In this document: positions 1 through 5,440 of the stretch, piece after piece
Layout: each line of letters starts with the position of its first letter
How positions within the stretch are numbered: position 1 is the stretch's first letter
NCBI GenBank assembly: GCA_900758475.1
Contig: CAAERQ010000038.1
Coordinates: 1-9,296, forward strand
Length of the DNA: 9,296 bases
Source of the DNA: an uncultured Collinsella sp.
GTDB taxonomy: Bacteria; Actinomycetota; Coriobacteriia; Coriobacteriales; Coriobacteriaceae
Reading direction: 5' to 3'
The notes under the pieces: model-generated
Told to the model about the DNA's origin: nothing
The model's database searches: none
Seen by the model: only the letters and a program-made list of their open reading frames with translations
Translations under genes and position numbers: made by a program

Positions 1-1
1 C

Positions 2-55
2 CCGGTGAAGGCGAGGAAGAAGGGCGTGAAGGGAGCGAAGAGCGTTGCTGCCTAG
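2..55 (+). CDS. 3' end of an unidentified gene (Lys/Ala-rich tail)
   Basis: A reading frame enters from the left edge and stops at TAG 53-55. The 17 visible codons read PVKARKKGVKGAKSVAA, a basic Lys/Ala/Val-rich tail. Such tails occur at the C-termini of nucleic-acid-binding proteins, for example topoisomerases or histone-like proteins, but nothing here identifies the family. It lies on the same strand as the SHOCT-domain gene that follows. A second in-frame TAG for the next frame sits at 58-60. The call rests only on composition and an open frame, so it may not be a real coding end. Confidence 0.35.
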   Translation, partial: PVKARKKGVKGAKSVAA

Positions 56-99
56 GCTAGCCCCTTGTCACACAAACTACCGAAGCCTCGAAAATAGCC

Positions 100-576
100 A
101 TGCGCGCTGGAGCGGAAATAGCCGGCGAAGTGATATCGAAGTCGAATCGGCCAACAATAGACGACCTGCCTGTGCTTCCGCAATTCGACGTCCCCTTTGG
201 CGAGCAAACGGTTCGATACAAAGACGTTGACGATTTTGAGTTCTACATCCCAGAAGGAGAGGAGAACCTCGGTTTTCTCCTTTTCACGACAGCGGTATCC
301 AGAAAGCAGAAAAAAATAGTCTTCTCTTTCGATCCAGGGGAGAACAGGAAGCAAGCCGCCATAGAGATAGCTCGATTCATCGAAAGCAAACTCGATGACA
401 AGGCGGCTGAAGCGGAAGAGCAAGAGGAATCCATGCGCACGGCGAACAGCCCCTCGCGTCAGGCCGATGCTTTATCTGCGCCAGATGAGCTACTAAAATG
501 GAAACAGCTTCTCGACGCAGGCGCCATAACAAATGAGGATTACGCCGCGAAGAAGAAACAGCTTCTCGGTTTGTGA
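100..576 (+). CDS. SHOCT-domain protein, 158 aa
   Basis: The clearest feature is the C-terminal ~30 residues (about 129-158), starting DELLKWKQLLDAGAITNEDY and ending KKKQLLGL. This is the standard SHOCT (short C-terminal) pattern of an amphipathic helix, a 'G-x-I-T-x-E-[DE]-[FY]' turn and a second Lys-rich helix ending near GL. SHOCT domains end many small bacterial proteins, often of mobile elements, and are thought to mediate oligomerisation. Residues ~35-97 are mixed strand and helix and could be a small PH-like or otherwise unknown domain. Residues ~98-125 are an acidic/polar linker. The start is uncertain: ATG 100 is the first ATG after an in-frame stop at 58-60 but has no clear Shine-Dalgarno, so the gene may be 5'-truncated. 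Codon use is less GC-biased than in the minus-strand block. It converges on the operon ending at 611-690. No specific function can be given. Confidence 0.65.
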   Translation: MRAGAEIAGEVISKSNRPTIDDLPVLPQFDVPFGEQTVRYKDVDDFEFYIPEGEENLGFLLFTTAVSRKQKKIVFSFDPGENRKQAAIEIARFIESKLDDKAAEAEEQEESMRTANSPSRQADALSAPDELLKWKQLLDAGAITNEDYAAKKKQLLGL

Positions 577-610
577 GTCGTTGCCGGCAATTCCGCTACG
601 CAAGCGTGTT

Positions 611-682
611 TCACATCACCCACTTGAACACGGCGCGGAACAGCCAGACGAAAAAGCCCAGCGTGACCTTTAGCGCCGCCAT
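611..682 (-). CDS. possible 23-aa hydrophobic/amphipathic peptide
   Basis: Seven bases after the stop of the minus-strand 184-aa gene there is an ATG (680-682) opening a 23-codon frame that begins MAALKVTLGFFVWLF, ends FKWVM and stops at TGA 611-613. About two thirds of the residues are hydrophobic or aromatic, with Lys/Arg spaced along them, as in single-pass small membrane proteins or membrane-active peptides. A weak Shine-Dalgarno (GGTAGG on the minus strand) lies about 6 nt upstream. Its position makes it the last cistron of the mob operon. It is very short, and such a frame can arise by chance in GC-rich DNA. Conservation of the peptide among related elements would decide whether it is real. 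Confidence 0.35.
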   Translation of the reverse strand: MAALKVTLGFFVWLFRAVFKWVM

Positions 683-689
683 GAGGAAC

Positions 690-1244
690 CTACCAAGCCT
701 CTTCATCGACGTCACCCCAATCTTCCTTTACCTTGCGGGCGCCCTCCTCGGCGCCCTCTTCCTTCTCTTGCGCGAGCAGCCTCGCCAGCTCGTCTGGCAC
801 GCCCGGGACCTCCGCCCTCCCCAGCGCGCGCTGCAGGTCCCTTATCTGCGATTTCAGCGGTTTTGAGGGAGGGCCCACGTGCTCGCGGTAGCAAGCGCAA
901 ATTGCAGCCGCGTCGCACAGGTAGCCCCGCACCCGGGCGAACGCCTCGTCGCCGTCGAGCAGGACGCGGCGGGCGCGCCCAAGCTCCGCCTCCGAGGCCA
1001 GCATGAAGCGCCACCCGCGGGACCTGCGCGCGGCCGGGATGCCGTCCGCGGGCGCGTCGGCACGCCAGTCGTCGCGCACCTGGTGCCAGTTCGCCGTGAG
1101 CCAGAGCCCCTTCTCGGGCTCCTCGCGCATCTCGAGCTCGAACTCCGTGAGCATGTTCGCGCCGGAGAACGGCGACCCCTCCGTGAACGAGAGCGTGTCG
1201 AACAGCGTCGTCCTGCCGCCCTCATACTCTATCCTCACCATCAT
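690..1244 (-). CDS. unknown 184-aa protein coupled to the relaxase
   Basis: The frame starts with two consecutive ATGs (1244 and 1241). The first overlaps the relaxase stop in an ATGA arrangement, which argues for translational coupling. The N-terminal ~45 residues (MMVRIEYEGGRTTLFDTLSF...) look beta-rich, with alternating charged and hydrophobic residues. Residues ~80-130 are helical and contain three Cys around 'YLCDAAAICACY' (C109, C115 and C117). The C-terminal ~60 residues are strongly charged and probably coiled coil or extended, ending DWGDVDEEAW. I do not recognise a family. Its place as the gene directly downstream of mobC and the relaxase suggests an accessory mobilization or plasmid-biology role, which is inference from context only. 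The coding frame is supported by GC-rich third positions, the overlap and the lack of any competing frame with family features. Confidence 0.7.
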   Translation of the reverse strand: MMVRIEYEGGRTTLFDTLSFTEGSPFSGANMLTEFELEMREEPEKGLWLTANWHQVRDDWRADAPADGIPAARRSRGWRFMLASEAELGRARRVLLDGDEAFARVRGYLCDAAAICACYREHVGPPSKPLKSQIRDLQRALGRAEVPGVPDELARLLAQEKEEGAEEGARKVKEDWGDVDEEAW

Positions 1245-2512
1245 CTCCGGCCCCTCTCCCTGCGCTGGTCCTGCTGAGCCCGCTGCCGCTCGGCGGCGAG
1301 GATTCGCTGTTGCTCGTCCTCGCGACGGCCGTCGCGAGAGTTTCCTTCGGCAGCGCCGCGCCCGCGATCGTCCCCGTAGCGGGTCTTGAGCGGCATGAGC
1401 CCGTTCATCGCCATGTAATCGCGCGCAGCCTCGAGGCGGCGGTACCCCTCGCCGCCCGCCTGGCCGCGGCGCTCCAGCGTCGCCATCCTGAGCCCGAACT
1501 CCTCGATGGACTCGACGTCGAACTTCGCACAGGTCTCGAGCGCCGAGGAGAGCCTGCTCAGCTCCGAGAGGTCGTTGAGCTCGAGGGCGCGCTCAGCGGC
1601 CTCGCGAATGCGCGCGGTGCTCGCGTCCGTGGGACGGTAGGCGCCCTCGCGCTCGAAGCGCCGGCGGAGCATCTCCTTGCCGTAGACGAACCCAAGACGC
1701 TCGCCGCTAACCCTCTTGGACGGCTCCTCGACAAGGCTGAACACCCAGTCGTCCCGCCGCGCCTTGGCCGAGTTGTCGGCGACGTGCACGCCCAGGGCGT
1801 CGAGGATGCCGAGGAACTCCGCCTCGTCGCGCGCCGTGGTCTTGGCGAGCGCGACGCGGGCGCGGATGTCGCCGACCCACGAATAGCCGCCCGAGCGCAT
1901 GATCTCCTTCTCGGCCCTTCCAAGGTAGACGTTCCTGCGGCTCCTGGGCCCGCCCGCGCCGGCCCGCCCGCGTGCCCTCGAGGGCGATACGGGCGACCTG
2001 TCGTTGGAGAGCCCGGACAGCCCGCGCGCTCGCGCCATGTCCTGCAGGTCTCGGTTGAGGTCCTCCGGGTGCTGGGTCTGCATGCGGTAGCCGGTACGGA
2101 GGTTCGCGTTGTTCACGACGATGTGCGCGTGCGGTATGCCGCGGGCGTTGTCGTCGTGGTAGACGATGGCGATCTCGTGGTCGCCGAAGTGCTTGAGCGC
2201 CCACGAGCACGCGAGCTCCCGCAGAGCGGCCAGGTCGATGTCGTCACCGGGGTCCGGCGAGAGCACGAAGTGCTTGAACGTGCGCGCGGGCTTGCCCCTC
2301 CATGAGGCGTCCGTGCCGAACGCGGCGCGCGTGGCGTCCATCTCGGCGTCCCAGGCGCAGGCCTCCTTGGCGGCTTCTCCCAGAGCGCCGGCGTCGCGCT
2401 CGTCGTAGCTCAGGTTGAACAGGTCTCGCGCCAGGGCGCGGCCTCCCTTCTCGAGGTAGCGGCGGATGCCACCCGTCGAGCCGTGGCCGCTTATCGGCTT
2501 CAGGATCGGCAT
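1241..2512 (-). CDS. mobA: relaxase / mobilization nuclease, 423 aa
   Basis: This is a conjugative relaxase of the Relaxase/Mobilisation nuclease family (Pfam Relaxase, PF03432 type). It would nick one strand at oriT, stay attached to the 5' end through a tyrosine, and lead the strand into a recipient. The metal-binding signature is clear: YHDDNARGIPHAHIVVNN at about residues 118-135, with H119, H128 and H130 and the expected 'HxDN...PHxH' spacing. The family motif HFVLSPDP is at 81-88. The likely catalytic tyrosine is in the N-terminal motif GGIRRYLEKGGRALARD (Y19, less likely Y36). The C-terminal third is helical and very basic/Gln-rich (ending QRRERGRR), as expected for DNA binding. The start is ATG 2510-2512, reading MPILKPISGHGS, a typical N-terminus for actinobacterial relaxases. 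The frame stays open to 3118, but that extension would run antiparallel to no known motif and through mobC. It overlaps mobC by 13 nt and the downstream gene by 4 nt. No T4SS genes are visible, so transfer would depend on a helper or on genes outside the window. Confidence 0.88.
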   Translation of the reverse strand: MPILKPISGHGSTGGIRRYLEKGGRALARDLFNLSYDERDAGALGEAAKEACAWDAEMDATRAAFGTDASWRGKPARTFKHFVLSPDPGDDIDLAALRELACSWALKHFGDHEIAIVYHDDNARGIPHAHIVVNNANLRTGYRMQTQHPEDLNRDLQDMARARGLSGLSNDRSPVSPSRARGRAGAGGPRSRRNVYLGRAEKEIMRSGGYSWVGDIRARVALAKTTARDEAEFLGILDALGVHVADNSAKARRDDWVFSLVEEPSKRVSGERLGFVYGKEMLRRRFEREGAYRPTDASTARIREAAERALELNDLSELSRLSSALETCAKFDVESIEEFGLRMATLERRGQAGGEGYRRLEAARDYMAMNGLMPLKTRYGDDRGRGAAEGNSRDGRREDEQQRILAAERQRAQQDQRRERGRR

Positions 2513-2946
2513 GGCGAGCCCTCCACGAGCGAGTCGGCGCCGATGCGCCCGAGCTCGGCCGCCATCTCGCGGGCCGCGCCGTTCACGTCGGCGAGCTCGT
2601 GCTCGATCGTCGGGATGCTCTCCGCGACGAGGTCCCGGTCGACGTGCCCGTGGCGGGCGTGGAAGTTGATGAGGTTCATCGCGTGCACTGCCTGGTTGTA
2701 GTGGTAGCCCCACTTCGTGAGCTCCCGAGACATCGACCAAAGGGCCCTGCGGTCCACGAGTATGCGGTGCTCGTCTCCCGCGTTGGCATCCGTCGACAGC
2801 GGTATGCGAACGAGGTAGCGCAGGTACTCCGACTTGCTGAGGCCGGCGCGCTCGCACCGCTCGCAAAGCGCGTCGTAGTCGCTTCCCTCCATGCGGAACG
2901 TGACTCGACGCTCCTTGCCTTTGGCGGCGTCGGCTTCCTCTTTCAT
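2500..2946 (-). CDS. mobC: MobC-like relaxosome protein, 148 aa
   Basis: This is a probable relaxosome accessory protein that binds oriT and helps the relaxase melt and nick it. Residues ~13-49 form a ribbon-helix-helix-like DNA-binding region: a strand RRVTFRMEGSD, a helix DYDALCERCERAG and a second helix LSKSEYLRYLVR. A central segment at about 75-95 (ELTKWGYHYNQAVHAMNLI) matches the conserved MobC region, usually written as 'G.N.NQiar.lN', with N84-Q85 and N91. The rest is helical. The start is ATG 2944-2946, preceded on the minus strand by AAAGGA about 8 nt upstream. The 3' end overlaps the relaxase start by 13 nt, so the two are probably co-translated. The gene sits immediately downstream of the hairpin-rich gap, as expected if that gap is oriT. 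Confidence 0.82.
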   Translation of the reverse strand: MKEEADAAKGKERRVTFRMEGSDYDALCERCERAGLSKSEYLRYLVRIPLSTDANAGDEHRILVDRRALWSMSRELTKWGYHYNQAVHAMNLINFHARHGHVDRDLVAESIPTIEHELADVNGAAREMAAELGRIGADSLVEGSPCRS

Positions 2947-3157
2947 GGCGGATTCCTTTCCTCGGGCCCGCCGTGCGGCGGGCGCGTTTCTCTAGGGGCG
3001 CGGGGGATCCCCCGCAGGCGGCGGCCCGGCTCGGGCGCCGCCTCTGGGACCGGGCCTCGCGAAAGCGGGCTCTTAAACGGCCCGCGGCATGACGGGTCCG
3101 AGGCCGCCCGGTCCCCAAGTGCTATGGACGCCCGACCGAAGTGTCGGACGCCATAGG
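2947..3157 (-). other. hairpin-rich gap between parB and mobC, candidate oriT
   Basis: These 211 bp hold no gene but an unusual density of self-complementary sequence. Seen directly: GCCCGCC/GGCGGGC with a GTGC loop (2966-2983); the 16-bp palindrome GCGGGGGATCCCCCGC (3000-3015); a bulged 11-bp stem at 3017-3042 (GGCGGC...GCCGCC outer arms, GCCCG/CGGGC inner arms); a CTCGC/GCGGG stem with a GAAA loop (3056-3069); and a 13-bp imperfect inverted repeat next to the parB stop (3123-3155). An origin of transfer normally lies directly upstream of mobC/relaxase genes and contains such repeats beside the nick site. No published nic consensus is recognisable to me, so the oriT call is inference. The same region must also carry the mob promoter and perhaps the par terminator. 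Confidence 0.5.
3123..3155. repeat. imperfect 13-bp inverted repeat beside parB stop
   Basis: The left arm is TATGGACGCCCGAC (3123-3136), the loop CGAAGT and the right arm GTCGGACGCCATA (3143-3155). Apart from one bulged A and one C-A mismatch every base pairs. It begins 3 nt past the parB stop codon (3158-3160). There is no T-run on the minus strand after it, so it is a poor intrinsic terminator. An oriT inverted repeat recognised by the relaxase or MobC is a good alternative. The pairing is certain; the role is inferred. Confidence 0.55.
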
Positions 3158-4114
3158 CTACTTGCTGGATTTCGGGCCTGAGGCCCTTCTGCGACGCTTT
3201 CGGGCATCGGTGCCCGCCTCCGCGTACGGCGCGGTCATGAGCGCCATTTCACGCAGCAGCGAGAGGTCGGCCGCGCTCGGGCTCTCGGGCGGGCTCTCGA
3301 GGAAATCGGCGACGAGCCTCGCTGCCTTGGAGATGCGCCCGTCGGGGCCGGCCTGCGTTTCGCTCTCGCTCCTCACGTAGTCGGAGAGCTCCCGCTTGGT
3401 GCGCCGCCAGGGCTCCATTGCGGCGTGCATCTCCGCCTGGCGCTCCTTCGGCATGCCCGCGAGCGAGCGCACCGCCTCGGCGCTGAGGTTGCCGCGATCG
3501 GCCTCGGCGGCCCACTCGGGCGAGAGGTCCTCGGCAATCCGGCGGGCCAGCCTCTCCTCACGCGCAATGGTCTTGCCGGAGACCTTGCGGCCCGTCTGCC
3601 GCTCGATGATGGCGGCCTTCACGTCGTCGACGCGCATGCCGGAGAGCGAGGGGTCCTCGGAGCGCAGGCGCACGGCGTCGCCCCTGAGCGCCTCGGTCGC
3701 GGCGGCGCGCTCGGTCACGGTGAGCGCGCGGGTGAAGTAGTTCGCTGCGTGGAGCAGCGTCACCGCCCGCTCGTCGTCGATGCCCTCTATCACGCGGCAG
3801 GGCATCCTCTCGTAAGCGGGGTCGTCCTTCGCGAGCAGCGCGTAGGCGGCCTTGCGCCGATGCCCGGAGACCATCTGCCACGAGCCGTCGCCGACCTTTC
3901 GCACGAGCGGCAGGTCGGTGAGGCCGTCCTCGCGTATGGACTCGGCGAGATCAGCTATCCCAGCAGGGTCCATAGAGTACGCGGCGTTCGCCGGGTGGTC
4001 GGCGATGTCGGCCACCGCGATCTCGGACACCGGGTAGCGCCCGCGGGTGCGCGACGCGCCGTCGAGAAGCCCCGTGATGGTGAAGCCCGCGGCCACCTGC
4101 CTAGGCGAGTTCAC
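3158..4114 (-). CDS. parB: ParB-family partition protein, 318 aa
   Basis: This is a ParB/Spo0J-type protein that would load on a centromere-like parS site and stimulate the ParA ATPase to segregate the replicon. The N-terminal ParB/Srx-like CTPase domain covers about residues 27-125. It includes 'I-A-D-H-P-x-N' at 37-43, the box DPAGIADLAESIREDGL (49-65), and VSGHRRKAAYALL from 82, which matches the GxRRxxA signature (G84, R86, R87, A90). A helical region ~130-225 probably contains the HTH that reads parS: LTVTERAAATEALR, then VDDVKAAIIERQTG and VSGKTIAREERLARRIAE. The C-terminus is basic (KRRRRASGPKSSK). The start at ATG 4112-4114 lies inside the 3' end of parA, with a 14-nt overlap, so the two are expected to be co-translated. 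It is followed by the putative oriT region, so partition and mobilization genes are in one cassette. Confidence 0.85.
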   Translation of the reverse strand: MNSPRQVAAGFTITGLLDGASRTRGRYPVSEIAVADIADHPANAAYSMDPAGIADLAESIREDGLTDLPLVRKVGDGSWQMVSGHRRKAAYALLAKDDPAYERMPCRVIEGIDDERAVTLLHAANYFTRALTVTERAAATEALRGDAVRLRSEDPSLSGMRVDDVKAAIIERQTGRKVSGKTIAREERLARRIAEDLSPEWAAEADRGNLSAEAVRSLAGMPKERQAEMHAAMEPWRRTKRELSDYVRSESETQAGPDGRISKAARLVADFLESPPESPSAADLSLLREMALMTAPYAEAGTDARKRRRRASGPKSSK

Positions 4115-4865
4115 GGCACACCTCGTCTGCGAGCGCCTTGTAGTCGCGCGCGGGGCGGCTCCCCGGCTCGAAGGCGGCCACCGGCTTCCACTGCCAGCTG
4201 CCCTCGCAGACCTTGCTGCTCGCGTGGATGACCGTCTCGAACTGCTCGTCCGGGAAGAACCCGTCGAGCACGGCCGCGCCCGTGGCCTCGGCGTTGGTCA
4301 TGCGGCCGGGCACGCAGGTGCGCAGTATCTTCCAGCGGGGCGTGGGCATGCGCAGAGCGTCGGCGATGGAGCGCGTCGCCTCGACGGTGAGCGCCGTGCC
4401 GCGCATCACGGTGGAGTCGAGCTTCACGGGGATGACGACCATGCCGCCCTCCGCCGCGGCGAGGTAGGCGTTGAAGGCGAGCCTGCGCATCACGGGACTG
4501 CAGTCGATGAGGCAGACGTCGTAGGAGCCCGAGGCGTCGTCGAGGGCGAACTTGAGGCGCTGCTCGCGCAGGAGCATCTCGTTCTGGTCGACGAGGTCGA
4601 TGGTCGAGGCCACCACGTCGAGGCCCTCCCCGGCGGCGTAGGCGACCTCCTCCACGGGCGCGCCGCCGTAGAGCAGCTCGACCGAGGTGCGCCGCTCGGA
4701 GGCGGCGCGGTCGTAGAGGCCGAAGAAGTCGGTGGCCGACGCCTGCGGGTCGAGGTCGACGAGCAGGGTCCGAAGGCCCCGGGCGGCGAAGATGGCCGCC
4801 AGGTTGACGGCGGTCGTCGTCTTGCCGACGCCTCCCTTGTAGTTGGAAATGGCTATCGTGCGCAT
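4101..4865 (-). CDS. parA: ParA-family partition ATPase, 254 aa
   Basis: This is a Walker-type ParA/Soj/MinD-family ATPase that, with ParB, positions copies of the replicon on the nucleoid. The deviant Walker A motif KGGVGKTT is at residues 10-17 (signature K10, catalytic K15). LLVDLDPQASATDF follows at ~34-47, and the Walker B region is SYDVCLIDCSP. VIPVKLDSTVMRGTAL and the C-terminal PVAAFEPGSRPARDYKALADE complete the fold. There is no N-terminal HTH, so the protein belongs to the short (Soj-like or type Ib-like) ParAs, and autoregulation would rest on another protein, probably ParB. ATG 4863-4865 (MRTIAISNYKGGVGK) is chosen because it starts exactly at the family N-terminus and has AGAGGA about 8 nt upstream. 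Upstream extension of the frame to 5207 would read through the inverted repeats. The 3' end overlaps parB by 14 nt. Confidence 0.9.
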   Translation of the reverse strand: MRTIAISNYKGGVGKTTTAVNLAAIFAARGLRTLLVDLDPQASATDFFGLYDRAASERRTSVELLYGGAPVEEVAYAAGEGLDVVASTIDLVDQNEMLLREQRLKFALDDASGSYDVCLIDCSPVMRRLAFNAYLAAAEGGMVVIPVKLDSTVMRGTALTVEATRSIADALRMPTPRWKILRTCVPGRMTNAEATGAAVLDGFFPDEQFETVIHASSKVCEGSWQWKPVAAFEPGSRPARDYKALADEVCRELA

Positions 4866-4886
4866 GGGTCGCGTCCTCTCTAGCGT

Positions 4887-4922
4887 GGGGCGCGCCTCGC
4901 CGCATCCGGTCCGGCGCGCCCC
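4887..4922. repeat. 10-bp perfect inverted repeat in the parA leader
   Basis: GGGGCGCGCC (4887-4896) and GGCGCGCCCC (4913-4922) are exact reverse complements separated by 16 nt. The element lies between the large parA-upstream repeat and the parA Shine-Dalgarno (TCCTCTC on the plus strand, 4874-4880). In a minus-strand transcript it would fold into a strong hairpin just before the ribosome-binding site. It could limit translation, act as an attenuator or be a protein-binding site; the sequence does not say which. Confidence 0.6.
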
Positions 4923-4934
4923 GAGTCTCGGAGC

Positions 4935-4965
4935 GTCGGGACAAAACCGTACGAATTTGTCCGAC
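4935..4965. repeat. 10-bp inverted repeat with one bulge, parA upstream region
   Basis: GTCGGGACAAA (4935-4945) pairs with TTTGTCCGAC (4956-4965), leaving one bulged G. The intervening bases ACCGTACGAA contain the hexamer CGTACG, which also appears inside the larger repeat at 4974-5015. The shared hexamer suggests that the two repeats bind the same regulator. ParB, or ParA acting as repressor, is the natural candidate. Confidence 0.5.
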
Positions 4966-4973
4966 AAGCGGAG

Positions 4974-5015
4974 TGTACCACGAAAACGTACGTATATGTA
5001 CGTTTTCGTGGTACA
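4974..5015. promoter_or_regulatory. 18+18 bp perfect inverted repeat: candidate parS or par operator
   Basis: TGTACCACGAAAACGTAC (4974-4991) and its exact reverse complement (4998-5015) flank the 6-nt spacer GTATAT. A 36-base perfect match is far beyond chance. The site lies about 110 bp upstream of the parA start and before the end of the convergently placed YraN-like gene's 3' region, with no coding sequence across it. Centromere-like parS sites and autoregulatory operators commonly occupy this place in plasmid par loci. The universal chromosomal parS (TGTTTCACGTGAAACA) is not present. The rather AT-rich centre may contain the par promoter, but I could not place a convincing -35/-10 pair. 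The repeat is certain; its function is inferred. Confidence 0.6.
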
Positions 5016-5035
5016 GGGTCGGATTTCGGGGAAGT

Positions 5036-5059
5036 CCGGCCCCGGGAGCCCGGGGCCGG
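5036..5059 (-). terminator. GC-rich hairpin after the YraN-like gene
   Basis: CCGGCCCCGGG (5036-5046) and CCCGGGGCCGG (5049-5059) are exact complements around a 2-nt centre, so the real loop would be about 4 nt. The hairpin begins 9 nt past the stop codon of the minus-strand YraN-like gene. The bases that follow on that strand (ACTTCCCC) contain no proper T-run. It is therefore either a weak intrinsic terminator of the kind seen in GC-rich actinomycetes or a 3' stabilising structure. It also separates this gene from the par regulatory region. Confidence 0.5.
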
Positions 5060-5068
5060 GCGCGCCGC

Positions 5069-5440
5069 CTAGGAGAGCGGCTCCATCTCGCCGAAGCAGT
5101 TGATGTGGTGGCGAAGGAGCGCTCGGTTCTCCTTGACGACCATCATCGCCACCTCGTCGAAGCGGACCGGGGTGTCTGCGTAGTCGTCGCTGTTCCCCGC
5201 GAGCCACGTCGCCGCCAGCGCCTCGCGCAGCCCGCGCGCCCTGTGGGCCTCGGGGAAGCCGTCCGTTCCGATCCGGACCGTGGCGTCGACGAAGACCAGG
5301 GTCCCGTCCTCGTCCACCGCCACGAGGTCGATCCCGCCGATGCCCTCGGGCCCCTGCCAGGCCTCGTCGACGATCTCGTAGCCCTTGCGCTCGAGGAAGG
5401 CCCTGACCGCGCCCATCGCCTTTTCCTTCATGTCGTTCAT
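5069..5440 (-). CDS. YraN/UPF0102-like protein, altered active site, 123 aa
   Basis: The length (123 aa) and layout fit the YraN/UPF0102 family, which adopts a restriction-endonuclease-like (PD-D/ExK) fold. An N-terminal helix (AMGAVRAFLERKGYEIVDEAW, about 8-28) is followed by the core strands GIDLVAVDEDGTLVFVDATVR (36-56). The C-terminal half ends in RALLRHHINCFG, a tail I associate with actinobacterial homologues. Family members normally show GEIDLIA...FVEVKxR. Here the first E is G36, D38 is kept, and the E-x-K is D52-A53-T54, so the metal/catalytic lysine is missing. The protein may bind nucleic acid without cutting, or use different residues. The start is ATG 5438-5440, with AAGGAG 7 nt upstream; a second ATG four codons in is possible. 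It is transcribed toward the par region but separated from it by a hairpin. The family assignment is moderately sure; the function is not known. Confidence 0.65.
   Translation of the reverse strand: MNDMKEKAMGAVRAFLERKGYEIVDEAWQGPEGIGGIDLVAVDEDGTLVFVDATVRIGTDGFPEAHRARGLREALAATWLAGNSDDYADTPVRFDEVAMMVVKENRALLRHHINCFGEMEPLS

Noticed and set aside
52..423. 123-codon minus-strand frame opposite the SHOCT-domain gene
   Set aside because: The plus strand has a recognisable SHOCT domain; the antisense frame has no supporting feature.
1310..2305. 331-codon open frame on the plus strand opposite the relaxase
   Set aside because: It is the antisense shadow of a GC-rich gene; the translation is Val/Arg/Ala-rich without motifs, while the minus strand carries clear relaxase motifs.
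2513..3118. Upstream extension of the relaxase frame to 3118
   Set aside because: The extension would overlap nearly all of mobC in another frame and cross the hairpin-rich gap. MPILKPISGHGS at 2512 is the family-typical start.
4047..4883. 278-codon plus-strand frame opposite parA
   Set aside because: It is a compositional shadow; repeated His/Gly/Val/Arg and no domain, whereas the opposite strand encodes Walker motifs.
4866..5207. Upstream extension of the parA frame to 5207
   Set aside because: It would translate through the inverted repeats and the end of the YraN-like gene. The ParA family begins at MRTIAISNYKGG, which also has a Shine-Dalgarno.
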